From Paraburkholderia diazotrophica (GTDB taxonomy: Bacteria; Pseudomonadota; Gammaproteobacteria; Burkholderiales; Burkholderiaceae): a stretch of DNA of 64,000 nt. Of the stretch, positions 30,473-39,188 are shown piece by piece. The stretch is taken from NCBI RefSeq assembly GCF_900108945.1, contig NZ_FNYE01000003.1, forward strand, positions 124,001 to 188,000, written 5' to 3'. Positions within the stretch are counted from its first letter, which is position 1, and the number at the start of each line of letters is the position of its first letter. Position numbers and translations under genes: made by a program. The notes under the pieces were generated by a model, which worked only from the letters and a program-made list of their open reading frames with translations, was not told the origin of the DNA and ran no database searches.

Positions 30473-32008
30473 ATGGCCAATTCATCCGGTGCAATGACGG
30501 CCCCGCCGTTGAGCGCGGCTGCGATCGCGATGAACCGGTTCGGCCTTGGCGCGCGCGCCGACGAAGCGCCGCCCGCTGATCCGAAGGCCTGGCTCGTCGC
30601 ACAGTTCGACGCGTATCAGCCGATGCCGGCAGCATGGGCGGATCAGCCGACGTCGCTGGCGATCGCGGCTGAACTGGCGCAACAACGCGAGCGGGCGATG
30701 GCGAACGCGGCGTCCAGTTCGACGAACGCGGCGAGCGCATTCGCGAGTGGCACGAACGCCGGCAGCGCGCCCGTCATCGCAGACAACACCGCGAACGCCG
30801 ACGATGCGAAGAAAGCCGCCCGCCAGGCCGCGAACAAAGCGGTGCGGATGGAAGCACGCGACACCTACCGTTCGGCCGTGAACGCCCGCGTCGCGAGCGC
30901 GCTGACGACACCCGCGCCCTTCATCGAGCGGCTCGTGCACTTCTGGGCCAATCACTTCGCCGTCTCCGTCGACAAAGGCCAGGTCGCGCCGTTCGCGGGC
31001 GCGTTCGAGGCGGAAGCGATCCGCCCACATGTGCTCGGCCCGTTCGAGGACATGCTGGTGGCTGTCGAGCGTCATCCCGCGATGCAGCTCTTTCTCGATC
31101 AGACGCGCTCGGTCGGTCCCGACAGCGCCGCCGCCATGCGCGCCGCGCAGCGCAATCCGAACCGCAAGCCCGGCCTCAACGAAAACCTCGCGCGCGAGAT
31201 CATGGAGCTGCACACGCTCGGCGTGCGTAGCGGCTATACGCAGGACGACGTCACCGAGTTCGCGCGCGCGATGACGGGCTGGAGCATCGCGGGCGCTCAG
31301 GGTCCGCAGCCGAACAACGCGCCGCCGGGCGCATTCGTGTTCCGTGCGCAACTGCACGAGCCGGGCACGCGGACGATCATGGGCCGCCGCTACGATCAGC
31401 CGGGCGAAGGGCAAACGCTGGCCGTGCTGCACGATCTTTCGACGTCGCCCGCCACGGCCGCGCACGTCGCAACGAAGCTCGCGCGCCACTTCGTCGCCGA
31501 CAACCCGCCGCCCGATGTCGTCGACCGGCTGGCGACGGCGTTCATGCGCGGCCGCGGCGATCTGCCGACCGTCTATCGCGCGTTGATCGACAGCGAAGCC
31601 GCGTGGTTGCCCGCTGCCGTCAAGTTCAAGTCGCCGTGGGAATGGACGATTTCGTCGCTGCGCGGGCTCGGCATGCGCGACTTGAACAACACGAGCAACG
31701 GCAACGGCGCCGTGCAGATGGCGCCCGTTCTCACGCAGCTCGGCCAGCAGGTGTGGCGCCCTGGTTCCCCTGCTGGGTATGACGACATCGCCGCGAGCTG
31801 GGCCGCACCCGATGCCTTGGTGCGCCGCGTCGAGATCGCGCAGCGTTTTGCGTCGCGTATCGGCGACCGGATCGATCCGCGCTCGCTGGGGCGGACGCTG
31901 ATGGCGGGTTCGTTGAGCGAGCCGACGGAACAGGCCGTGTCGCGTGCCGAAAGCGCATCGACGGCAATCGCGCTGCTGCTCGTGTCGCCCGACTTTCAAC
32001 GGAGATAG
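30473..32008 (+). CDS. DUF1800 family protein
   Basis: Protein of 511 residues. Family segments include AAIAMNRFGLGARADEAPPA, LVHFWANHFAVSVDKGQVAP, NENLAREIMELHTLGVRSGY and YTQDDVTEFARAMTGWSI. DUF1800 proteins are nearly always paired with DUF1501 genes and probably act outside the cytosol, but no activity is known and no signal peptide is evident here. It ends 2 bp before the DUF1501 start, so the two are coupled. Alanine-rich stretch near residues 80-110 (NAASSSTNAASAFASG). Confidence 0.88.
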   Translation: MANSSGAMTAPPLSAAAIAMNRFGLGARADEAPPADPKAWLVAQFDAYQPMPAAWADQPTSLAIAAELAQQRERAMANAASSSTNAASAFASGTNAGSAPVIADNTANADDAKKAARQAANKAVRMEARDTYRSAVNARVASALTTPAPFIERLVHFWANHFAVSVDKGQVAPFAGAFEAEAIRPHVLGPFEDMLVAVERHPAMQLFLDQTRSVGPDSAAAMRAAQRNPNRKPGLNENLAREIMELHTLGVRSGYTQDDVTEFARAMTGWSIAGAQGPQPNNAPPGAFVFRAQLHEPGTRTIMGRRYDQPGEGQTLAVLHDLSTSPATAAHVATKLARHFVADNPPPDVVDRLATAFMRGRGDLPTVYRALIDSEAAWLPAAVKFKSPWEWTISSLRGLGMRDLNNTSNGNGAVQMAPVLTQLGQQVWRPGSPAGYDDIAASWAAPDALVRRVEIAQRFASRIGDRIDPRSLGRTLMAGSLSEPTEQAVSRAESASTAIALLLVSPDFQRR

Positions 32009-32010
32009 CC

Positions 32011-33267
32011 ATGCTCACCCGCCGCAGTTTCATCCGTGTGGCCGCAGCCGGCGCGGGCGCGATGCTCGCCGCGCCGCAGATGGTCCTCGCGCGCGTCGCG
32101 TCCGACCGCCGCTTCGTCTTCGTGATCCAGCGCGGCGCAGCCGATGGTCTGAACACCGTCGTGCCTTATGCCGATCCGGCGTATGCGGCGTTGCGCGGCG
32201 CGTTGACCGTCGATACGTCATCGTCGTCAAAGCTCGACGGCTTGTTCGCGCTGCATCCGTCGCTGACGCAGATTGGGCAGATGTATGACAGGCGCGAGGC
32301 GCTGTTCGTGCATGCCGTCGCTTCGCCGTATCGGGACCGCTCGCATTTCGACGGACAAAACGTGCTGGAGACGGGCGGCGTGTCGCCGTATCAGGCGAAG
32401 GACGGCTGGCTCAATCGCCTCGTCGGCATGATGCCGGGCGCCAATCCGGCGAATCGCGCGTCGAACCGCGCGCCGAACGGCGCAACGAACGGCGCAACGG
32501 ACGGCGCGACGAACGGCGCGACGAACGGGGCGACGACCCGCGCAACGACGCACGAGAGCGCGATCGCCTTCGCGCCGACGGTGCCGATGGCGCTGCGCGG
32601 TCCGGCGAGCGTCGCGTCGTATGCGCCTTCCGCGTTGCCGCAGGCGCCCGACGATCTGCTCGCGCGCGTGTCGCAGCTTTACGAGCAGGATGCGCAGTTG
32701 CGTCCGTTGTGGGAATCGGCGATGGCGGCGCGCGGCCTCGCGGGCGATGCCGGCGCGCGTCAGGACCCGGCGAGTCTGGGCAAACTGGCGGCCGGTTTTC
32801 TGTCGCGCGAGGACGGCCCGCGCATAGCGATGATCGAAACGGGCGGCTGGGACACGCACAGCGCGCAGATGCCGCGACTCGCCGCGCAACTGAAGGCGCT
32901 CGACACGATGCTCGCCGCATTGCGCGACGGGCTCGGACCGGCGTGGAGCAAGACCACGGTGCTCGTCGCCACCGAATTCGGCCGCATGGCGGCAGCGAAC
33001 GGCACGGGCGGGACTGACCACGGAACGGCATCGGTGGCGATGGTGATCGGCGGCGCCGTGGCGGGCGGGCGCGTCGTCGCAGACTGGCCGGGGCTGCGTC
33101 AGAGCGATCTGTACGAGGCACGCGATCTTAAGCCGACGGCGTCGCTGGATGCGCTGATTACAGGCGTTGCGAGCGAAAGTCTCGGACTCGATCCGCACCA
33201 GACCGCGCGCACGCTGTTCGCGCAGGAGCGCAGTCCGCAGCCGATGACGGGGCTGATTCGGGTATAG
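32011..33267 (+). CDS. DUF1501 family protein with Tat signal
   Basis: Protein of 418 residues. The twin-arginine signal MLTRRSFIRVAAAGAGAMLA marks Tat export of a folded, perhaps cofactor-bearing, protein. Core segments RFVFVIQRGAADGLNTVVPY, AMIETGGWDTHSAQMPRLAA and VLVATEFGRMAANGTGGTDH-like motifs place it in DUF1501, which is related to the alkaline phosphatase/sulfatase fold. Residues about 148-179 are eight 4-residue repeats (NRAS, NRAP, NGAT, NGAT, DGAT, NGAT, NGAT, TRAT) encoded by a 12-bp array. The paired gene is DUF1800. Function unknown. Confidence 0.9.
   Translation: MLTRRSFIRVAAAGAGAMLAAPQMVLARVASDRRFVFVIQRGAADGLNTVVPYADPAYAALRGALTVDTSSSSKLDGLFALHPSLTQIGQMYDRREALFVHAVASPYRDRSHFDGQNVLETGGVSPYQAKDGWLNRLVGMMPGANPANRASNRAPNGATNGATDGATNGATNGATTRATTHESAIAFAPTVPMALRGPASVASYAPSALPQAPDDLLARVSQLYEQDAQLRPLWESAMAARGLAGDAGARQDPASLGKLAAGFLSREDGPRIAMIETGGWDTHSAQMPRLAAQLKALDTMLAALRDGLGPAWSKTTVLVATEFGRMAAANGTGGTDHGTASVAMVIGGAVAGGRVVADWPGLRQSDLYEARDLKPTASLDALITGVASESLGLDPHQTARTLFAQERSPQPMTGLIRV
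32452..32547 (+). repeat. 12-bp in-frame tandem array in the DUF1501 gene
   Basis: Eight 12-bp units, consensus AACGGCGCAACG, encode the tetrapeptide N-G-A-T. Because units are multiples of three, copy changes would keep the frame and alter a loop of the exported protein. Confidence 0.85.
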
Positions 33268-33331
33268 CTTTCGTCGCTGGCGGCGATCGGTTTTGTGTTT
33301 CCTGAACTCGAAAACTAACAGGGAGAAAATC

Positions 33332-33568
33332 TTGAAGTCCACGTCGAATCTGAAGTCCCCGAAGCTGCGCACGATGCTGTTGGGCGCGCTGTGCGCATCG
33401 ACGCTTTCGGCCTGCTACGTCGTCGAGCCGGCTCGGCCGCCGCAGCCCGCGCCCGTCGCGGAAGTCATGCCTGCGCCGCCCGCGCCGGGCTATCGCTGGG
33501 TGAAGGGCCACTATCGATGGGAAGGGAATCACTGGGAGTGGGTGCCGGGCCATTGGCGGCCGGCTTGA
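33332..33568 (+). CDS. WxxGxW-repeat lipoprotein
   Basis: Protein of 78 residues from TTG 33332, preceded by AGGGAGA. The signal ends at a lipobox Leu-Ser-Ala-Cys (LCASTLSACYVV); the mature form has a proline-rich linker and the repeats YRWVKGHYRW and HWEWVPGHWRPA. It is a lipidated paralogue of the 28143 protein. It follows the DUF1501 gene by 64 bp. Function unknown, presumably outer membrane. Confidence 0.78.
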   Translation: MKSTSNLKSPKLRTMLLGALCASTLSACYVVEPARPPQPAPVAEVMPAPPAPGYRWVKGHYRWEGNHWEWVPGHWRPA

Positions 33569-33765
33569 TCGCGCGCTTTGATGCTGCTTGATGCCGCTTC
33601 GATGACGCTTTGATGTCGCTCGATGCCCACGAAAAAAAATCGATTGCGCGTGTCGATCTGAAGGTGGTTTGTTCGTCATAGTGGTGAAGACTCGCTGCAC
33701 GGCGAAGCTTCGTCACTCATCCACCCCATCATTCTGCAACCATCTTGCATGCGATCAGAGCAAGG

Positions 33766-33809
33766 CATGGGACGGGAGCCGCCACTAGAGCGCCAACTTC
33801 CGTCGACAC
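33766..33809 (+). repeat. Diverged single copy of the hairpin repeat
   Basis: Begins GCATGGGACGGGAG and ends AACTTCCGTCGACAC, matching both ends of the three-copy array at 4851-4993; the middle differs, and the outer stem GACGGGAG/CTTCCGTC keeps pairing through a G-T wobble. It lies 33 bp before a VOC gene start, next to its ribosome site, as copy 3 does at 4952. Confidence 0.65.
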
Positions 33810-33842
33810 GCCGATTCCGGTCGACAAAGGAGAGACACGATC

Positions 33843-34328
33843 ATGTCCACCTCAGCCGTCAAGCCCATCCCCGAGGGCATGCACTCGTTGACGCCGCACA
33901 TCATCGTCGCGGGCGCGGCGGAAGCCATCGAGTTCTACAAGAAAGCCTTCAACGCAATCGAACAGGTCCGTTTGCCGGGTCCCGGCGGCAAGCTGATGCA
34001 CGCGTCGCTGAAGATCGGCGATTCAACGCTGATGCTCGTCGATGAAATGCCCGATTGCGGCGGCGGCGCGTCGCTAGGGCCGAAGGCGCTAAAGGGCTCG
34101 CCTGTCGTACTGCATCTGTATGTCGACGATGCCGACGCCACGATCGCGCAAGCGGAAGCGGCCGGCGCAAAGGTGACGATGCCCGCCGCCGACATGTTCT
34201 GGGGCGACCGTTACGGCCAGGTCGAAGATCCGTTCGGCCATCGGTGGTCGGTCGCGACGCACAAGCGCGATGTCACGCCTGAAGAAATGAAGCAGGCGAT
34301 GGAACAGATGGCGCAGGGGCGTCAGTAG
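33843..34328 (+). CDS. VOC family protein (PhnB-like)
   Basis: Protein of 161 residues. HSLTPHIIVAGAAEAIEFYK opens the glyoxalase fold; SLKIGDSTLMLVDEMPDCGG and EDPFGHRWSVATHKRDVTPE complete the PhnB-like pattern. The family binds metal or ligands in a variety of pathways; substrate unknown. GGAGAG precedes ATG 33843. The 5' leader carries the diverged hairpin repeat. The last codons run into a 9-bp tandem array. Confidence 0.88.
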   Translation: MSTSAVKPIPEGMHSLTPHIIVAGAAEAIEFYKKAFNAIEQVRLPGPGGKLMHASLKIGDSTLMLVDEMPDCGGGASLGPKALKGSPVVLHLYVDDADATIAQAEAAGAKVTMPAADMFWGDRYGQVEDPFGHRWSVATHKRDVTPEEMKQAMEQMAQGRQ

Positions 34329-34398
34329 CGTCAGTCGCATTAGTGGCATCGGTGGCGTTAGTGGCGTTAGTGCCGTCAGTGGCGTCAGTGGCGTCGCC
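34319..34398. repeat. 9-bp tandem array, nearly nine units
   Basis: Units of consensus GCGTTAGTG/GCGTCAGTG begin inside the last codons of the VOC gene; the TAG stop falls across units 1 and 2. The array ends about 210 bp before the next gene. Unit length is a multiple of three but the stop lies at its start, so copy number affects only the 3' untranslated region. Confidence 0.9.
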
Positions 34399-34607
34399 CT
34401 CGACGAGCGGCGGACGCGGCGCGCGGCCGTGAAAAGCCGCGTTCATAATGCGCTGCGCGATGGACTGACGTTGCGCGGCGACTTCGGAAGCGCGATTGTG
34501 GCGACTTGGTGATGGCGGGCGACGTCGGCGGCGTTGTTGCAGTCCGAGGCGGCGCCCGCGCATCGCTTTGTCCCGACCTCGTGCGATACAACAATTAAGG
34601 AGATCCG

Positions 34608-35084
34608 ATGGACAAGATAGCGACGTGCCTGTGGTTCGACGGCAAGGCGGAGGAAGCCGTGAAGTTCTACACAGGCATTTTCAGCAATTCGAGCATCGAC
34701 GATGTGATGCACTACGGCGAAGCGGGACCGGGCACGCCCGGCAGCGTGCTGTCGATGACGTTCCATATCGAGGGCCGCGAGTTCATCGCGTTGAACGGCG
34801 GCCCGCAATTCACGTTTTCTCCAGCGATTTCGATGTTCGTGAAGTGCGAATCGCAAGCGGAAGTCGACGCGCGATGGGACAAGCTGCTCGAAGGCGGCGG
34901 CGTGCCGCAGCAATGCGGATGGCTCACGGACCGCTACGGCATCTCCTGGCAGATTGTGCCGACCGCGCTCGGCAAGATGCTGAAGGACAAGGACCCGACG
35001 AAGGCCAGGCGCGTGATGCAAGCGATGATGCAAATGGTCAAGCTGGACGTGAACGCCCTCGAAGCGGCATACGCGCAGCCGTGA
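34608..35084 (+). CDS. PhnB-like VOC protein (3-demethylubiquinone methyltransferase domain)
   Basis: Protein of 158 residues opening MDKIATCLWFDGKAEEAVKF, with GREFIALNGGPQFTFSPAIS and CGWLTDRYGISWQIVPTALG. These are the standard segments of the PhnB/3-dmu-9_3-mt family (COG2764/COG3865 type). Despite the domain name it is not a methyltransferase. It stands between another VOC gene and a GNAT gene. Substrate unknown. Confidence 0.88.
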   Translation: MDKIATCLWFDGKAEEAVKFYTGIFSNSSIDDVMHYGEAGPGTPGSVLSMTFHIEGREFIALNGGPQFTFSPAISMFVKCESQAEVDARWDKLLEGGGVPQQCGWLTDRYGISWQIVPTALGKMLKDKDPTKARRVMQAMMQMVKLDVNALEAAYAQP

Positions 35085-35300
35085 ATTTTTGCGGGCGAAG
35101 CGGGCGCTTGTTTGAACCGTGGCGCTTCGCTTCTCGGTGCATTGAGCGGTGCCACTTCGCGCGCCCTGACGCCGGCGGTCAGCGTCCGAGTTTATGCGCA
35201 TCAACTCTGGGCGCGGGCCTCGGGCCACCGCAGCCGACGCACTTTAGCGCGCGTTTCTGCGATGATCGGCGCTTTCCTGTTTGCGGATCGAAAGCGCGCC

Positions 35301-35852
35301 ATGTCCCCGTCCTCCTTTGAGCTTCAAACCGACCGACTGATCTTGCGTCCTCATGTCGTCGAGGACTTCGACGAGAGTCTTGCGTTGTGGTCCGACGAGA
35401 TCGTCACGCGCTTTATCGGCGGCAAGCCGTTTAACCGCGAAGAAGTGTGGTCGCGGCTTTTGCGTTACGTCGGACATTGGGCCGCGCTGGGATACGGCTA
35501 CTGGACGATTCGCGAGAAGCACAGCGGACGATTCGTCGGCGAGGTCGGCTTTGCGGACTATCGGCGCGAGATCGATCCGCCGCTCGATGGCGCGCCGGAA
35601 ATCGGCTGGGTGCTGATGCCGTCCGCGCACGGGCAAGGCTACGCGACGGAAGCGGTGCGCGGCGCGTTGACGTGGGCCGATGCGAAGTGGCCGGGTGGCG
35701 ACACCGTCTGCATCATCGCGCCAGACAACGTGGCGTCGCGGCGGGTCGCGCAAAAATGCGGCTACGTCGAAGAGCAACAGACAACGTACAAGGGCCACGC
35801 GACGGGAGTCTTCCGTCGAGCGTCAGGCCGCCTTCATCCCATCGGTTCTTAA
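35301..35852 (+). CDS. GNAT (RimJ/RimL-like) acetyltransferase
   Basis: Protein of 183 residues. ELQTDRLILRPHVVEDFDES is the characteristic opening of the RimJ-like group; APEIGWVLMPSAHGQGYATE is the acetyl-CoA binding motif A (with GQGYA), and NVASRRVAQKCGYVEE motif B. It probably acetylates an N-terminus or small molecule; target unknown. Starts MSPSSFELQT at 35301; an ATG at 35262 is also in frame. Confidence 0.88.
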   Translation: MSPSSFELQTDRLILRPHVVEDFDESLALWSDEIVTRFIGGKPFNREEVWSRLLRYVGHWAALGYGYWTIREKHSGRFVGEVGFADYRREIDPPLDGAPEIGWVLMPSAHGQGYATEAVRGALTWADAKWPGGDTVCIIAPDNVASRRVAQKCGYVEEQQTTYKGHATGVFRRASGRLHPIGS

Positions 35853-35960
35853 AACTCTCCTATGCCTTCTGGCCGAATGGTGCGGAGCCGCCATTGATGC
35901 GACATTCACTACGCGACTGCACCGGTCGTACGAACGACCCAATCGCACATAGGATCGCAC

Positions 35961-36024
35961 GTAGATACGGTGTTGACACATTAACCCGCGCCGCGTAGCA
36001 TTATAGTATCTACATAGTAGATAC
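35961..36024. promoter_or_regulatory. mazEF promoter and autoregulatory palindrome
   Basis: A sigma70-like promoter TTGACA (35973-35978), 17-bp spacer and TAGCAT (35996-36001) precedes a perfect palindrome GTATCTAC-ATA-GTAGATAC (36006-36024) just downstream. A further GTAGATAC half-site is at 35961-35968. This is the expected arrangement for repression by a MazE-type antitoxin complex. Confidence 0.7.
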
Positions 36025-36102
36025 ACGCGGCGCTTCCAGTCCCTCATGGGCCTTGTGAAGGAGGAAGTCGTGTATCTGAATTTCTCGGGCGAAGGTGGTG
36101 CT

Positions 36103-36375
36103 ATGGCTATTCAGACAATCAAGCGGTGGGGAAACAGTCTTGCGGTGAGAATTCCCGCAAGCCTGGCTGACGAATTGCACCTGCGCGAAGATCAGGAAGT
36201 CGACATGGTGGTGACGGACGGCGCGCTGGTCGCAACGCCTGCCGTCAAGACGTTTAGTTGGGACGAGTATCGCGAGCAACTCGCGGCGAGGCCGAACGAC
36301 ATGCATCCGACTATCGATCCTGGCGCTGCGGTGGGTTCCGAACTTGCCGACCCAACGGACCAGGACGACTGGTAA
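36103..36375 (+). CDS. mazE: MazE-like antitoxin (AbrB/SpoVT fold)
   Basis: Antitoxin of 90 residues. IQTIKRWGNSLAVRIPASLA and ELHLREDQEVDMVVTDGALV form the swapped-hairpin DNA-binding domain that opens almost all MazE proteins (RWGNSLAVRIP). The rest, with YREQLAARPNDMHPTIDPGA, wraps the toxin. It should neutralise MazF and repress its own promoter at the GTATCTAC palindrome. The MazF gene starts 8 bp later. Confidence 0.92.
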   Translation: MAIQTIKRWGNSLAVRIPASLADELHLREDQEVDMVVTDGALVATPAVKTFSWDEYREQLAARPNDMHPTIDPGAAVGSELADPTDQDDW

Positions 36376-36383
36376 GGAGCAAC

Positions 36384-36728
36384 ATGAAAAACGGCGTTCC
36401 GGAGATCGGCGATGTGTTGTGGATCAGGCTCGAACCCGTGATCGGGCACGAGCAGGGCGGCGGGTATCCACGGCCCGTCGTCGTGCTTTCACACGAGGCA
36501 CACAACGGTCCCACGCACCGCGTCGTGGCCGTGCCCTGCACGACAAAGGCGCGCGGATTTTCGACGGAGATTCCGGTTTCCGCGCTGCCGAAGCCGTGCG
36601 TCGCGTTGATCGATCAGATCACTACGCTCGATTGGGTCGCGCGGCGTGGCGAGTACCGGGAAGAGCGCGTCGCGCAAGGCGAACTCGATGCGATCCGCCG
36701 CAGCCTGAAGGCATTCCTGATGATGTGA
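36384..36728 (+). CDS. mazF: MazF/PemK-family mRNA interferase
   Basis: Toxin of 114 residues. The opening VPEIGDVLWIRLEPVIGHEQ then PRPVVVLSHEAHNGPTHRVV matches the MazF beta barrel, with VAVPCTTKARGFSTEIPVSA and GVL-like cores retained. ATG 36384 follows AAGGAG. MazF cleaves single-stranded RNA at short sequences; the cut site for this one cannot be read from sequence. The stop lies 141 bp from the next convergent gene; nothing else in that gap. Confidence 0.9.
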   Translation: MKNGVPEIGDVLWIRLEPVIGHEQGGGYPRPVVVLSHEAHNGPTHRVVAVPCTTKARGFSTEIPVSALPKPCVALIDQITTLDWVARRGEYREERVAQGELDAIRRSLKAFLMM

Positions 36729-36869
36729 CGACGGGACGCCCGCCTCGCATATCGCGCTGTGAATTGGCGTACAACGGCGCGCGTCTTGTCCTAAGCAGTC
36801 GGGGCGCGGGACAAGACGCGCTGCGAACAGCCCGGCGGCCCGCATTGGCCGCTCGCAGCCGAGCGCTCG

Positions 36870-37589
36870 CTACTCGCGCCGGCCCGCCATGCATGCCTGC
36901 AACGTACGCCGCTGTGTGCCTTGTGAGTCGAAGTTCGCTTCATCGAGCCATTCCGCGAAGCCCGCGCGCAGCGCCGGCCATTCGCTGTCGATGATCGAGA
37001 ACCACGCGGTGTCGCGATTGCGGCCCCTATAGGTCACGGCCTGGCGGAAGATGCCTTCGAACGTGAAGCCGAAGCGGGCCGCCGCGGCGCGCGAAGGCGC
37101 GTTCAGCGCATCGCATTTCCATTCGAAGCGCCGGTAGCCGAGATCGTCGAACACGCGCTGCATCAGCAGAAAGATTGCCTCCGTTGCCATGCGCGTTTTT
37201 TGCAGGCGCTGCGAGAACACGACGAAACCGACTTCGATCACGCCGTTCGTCTTGTCGATACGCATCAGCGAAAGCGTGCCGACGGCCTTGCCCGTCGCCA
37301 GATCGATCACGGCGTAATGCAGCGGATCAGGCGACGCAGCGAAGGCCGTGAGGCAGTCGCGGTACGCTTCCCGCGTATCGAAGGGGCCGACGGAAAGGTA
37401 CGTCCAGTCGCGGGCGTCGGGCGCGGCGCTATAGGCGCCGTACAGATCGTCGAGATGACGCTCGACGTTCACGCGTTCGAGCCGGCAATAGCGTCCCGTC
37501 ATCGACTGATTGCCCGGCGCTTTGGCTGGCTGCCAGTTCGGCATCGGTTCGCCGATCGGCTGGCCGTATTCGTTGACTCGCTGCCCCAC
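36870..37589 (-). CDS. GNAT (RimJ-like) acetyltransferase
   Basis: Protein of 239 residues. It opens VGQRVNEYGQPIGEPMPNWQ, a signature N-terminus of this RimJ/RimL subgroup, then DWTYLSVGPFDTREAYRDCL, EVGFVVFSQRLQKTRMATEA and FEWKCDALNAPSRAAAARFG. It probably acetylates small molecules or protein N-termini. The GTG at 37589, with GGGAGAG upstream, is preferred over M at 37646. Confidence 0.85.
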   Translation of the reverse strand: MGQRVNEYGQPIGEPMPNWQPAKAPGNQSMTGRYCRLERVNVERHLDDLYGAYSAAPDARDWTYLSVGPFDTREAYRDCLTAFAASPDPLHYAVIDLATGKAVGTLSLMRIDKTNGVIEVGFVVFSQRLQKTRMATEAIFLLMQRVFDDLGYRRFEWKCDALNAPSRAAAARFGFTFEGIFRQAVTYRGRNRDTAWFSIIDSEWPALRAGFAEWLDEANFDSQGTQRRTLQACMAGRRE

Positions 37590-37824
37590 GTTGCTCTCCC
37601 GTCGTGTCTGCGTTTTGAAGTATGCCAAGCGCGCAAGATACGGCAAACGCCGTGCATCCGTAAGAACCAGCCTCGCGGGATTCGATGGAGCCAGCGGCGA
37701 TCACGACAGCGGACACGGAACGATGGTTGCTTGCAGTCCGCATAGCGACACGCGAGCCGTACGCATCGCGGCGTCATGGAGTCTCGCCCGCGAACGTTTG
37801 GAACTGAAAGGCTGTCGATACAGA

Positions 37825-39075
37825 ATGAAAGTGATCGAACACCATCCTCGAGAGGGCCGCATGCTCGATGTCGTCGACGAAATCTCCCGCTTCAATGCCG
37901 GGCGCGACCCCGAACGCCTTGCGATGAAGTACGCGCGCATGCGCACGTCGACGTTCGTGTTCCTGCGCGGCACGTGTCATCTGTTCTACAAGCGTTTGTC
38001 CAAGGGCAGCGTGCTGCAAAGCTCGCCGCATGCGTGGATTTGCGGCGACATGCACCTCGAAAATTTCGGCAGCTACAAAGGCGACAACCGGCTCATCTAC
38101 TTCGACATCAACGATTTCGACGAGGCCTGTCTCGCGCCGTGCCTGTTCGAGATGATCCGTCTGCTGACGAGCGTGCTCGTCGCCGCCGACGATCTGAAGC
38201 TCAGCCGCGCGGAAGCGCTCGCGCTGTGTCACATCGCCGTCGATTCATACGCGGCCGCGCTGCGTTTCGGCAAGGCGCGCTGGATCGAAGAGGAAACGGC
38301 TGAAGGGATGGTCGCCGAGCTTTTCGCTGCGCTGCATCAGCGCTCGCGTGTCGATCACCTGAACCGGCGCACCGAAGTGAAGGGCAAGAAGCGGACGCTA
38401 CGCGTCGACGGCAAGAAGGCGTTGCCCGTCACCGATAAAACGCGCGAGAAAATCACCGCGTTCATGAACGACTTTGCGAAGCGCGAGCCGAATCCGGCTT
38501 TCTACGAGATCATCGATGTCGCGCGCCGTATCGCGGGCACGGGCAGTCTGGGCGTGGACCGCTACGTGATCCTGGTCGAAGGCAAGGGCTCGCCGGACGG
38601 CAACTATCTGCTCGACATGAAGCTAGCGCTACCGTCGGCGACCGCGCCGAATGTCGATACGCCGCAACCTCGATGGGCGAGCGAGGCGGAACGCGTCGTC
38701 GAGATACAGCGGCGCAATCAGGTCATGTCACAGGCATTCCTGCATGCCGTCGAATTCGAAAAGCGCCCGTACGTGCTGCGCGGCCTGCAGCCATCCGAGG
38801 ACCGCGTCACGCTGGAAAACTGGAACGGCAAACTGCCGCGGCTGGAAAGCGTCGTGCGCAACATGGCGGAGCTGGTCGCGTGGGCGCACTTTCGCAGCAG
38901 CGGACGGCAGGCTTCCGCCATTGCCGATGACCTGATCGCGTTCGGCGAAAAGAGCAAATGGCAACTCGCGCTGATCGATCTGGCGACGCAGTGCGAAGCG
39001 CAGGTCGTCAGCGACTGGCAGGCGTACTGCGTGGCTTTCGACGCCGGGGCTTTTGATCTGACCGCGAAAAGCTGA
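37825..39075 (+). CDS. DUF2252 protein (kinase-like fold)
   Basis: Protein of 416 residues. YARMRTSTFVFLRGTCHLFY, WICGDMHLENFGSYKGDNRL and IYFDINDFDEACLAPCLFEM are the conserved core, with GDMHLENFG resembling the kinase-like catalytic loop (His-Leu-Glu-Asn). DUF2252 is distantly related to protein kinase/aminoglycoside phosphotransferase folds; no substrate is known. ATG 37825 starts MKVIEHHPREGRMLDVVDE. It is followed by the heptamer array. Confidence 0.85.
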   Translation: MKVIEHHPREGRMLDVVDEISRFNAGRDPERLAMKYARMRTSTFVFLRGTCHLFYKRLSKGSVLQSSPHAWICGDMHLENFGSYKGDNRLIYFDINDFDEACLAPCLFEMIRLLTSVLVAADDLKLSRAEALALCHIAVDSYAAALRFGKARWIEEETAEGMVAELFAALHQRSRVDHLNRRTEVKGKKRTLRVDGKKALPVTDKTREKITAFMNDFAKREPNPAFYEIIDVARRIAGTGSLGVDRYVILVEGKGSPDGNYLLDMKLALPSATAPNVDTPQPRWASEAERVVEIQRRNQVMSQAFLHAVEFEKRPYVLRGLQPSEDRVTLENWNGKLPRLESVVRNMAELVAWAHFRSSGRQASAIADDLIAFGEKSKWQLALIDLATQCEAQVVSDWQAYCVAFDAGAFDLTAKS

Positions 39076-39188
39076 CGGCGCGAGAAGTCCGCCGCTTGCG
39101 AACGCGCTTCGAAATCGATCGCGGCGCGAAATAAGTCGCTACAACTCGAAGCGCGCAATTCGCACGACCTGTCGGGAGCGTAACTGGA

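Noticed and set aside
29235..30740. Leftward 500-codon frame opposite the sigma operon
   Set aside because: Antisense to three overlapping genes with recognisable features; no motif in the leftward frame.
30482..31999. Leftward 505-codon frame opposite DUF1800
   Set aside because: Shadow of DUF1800, with no domain and typical Arg/His bias.
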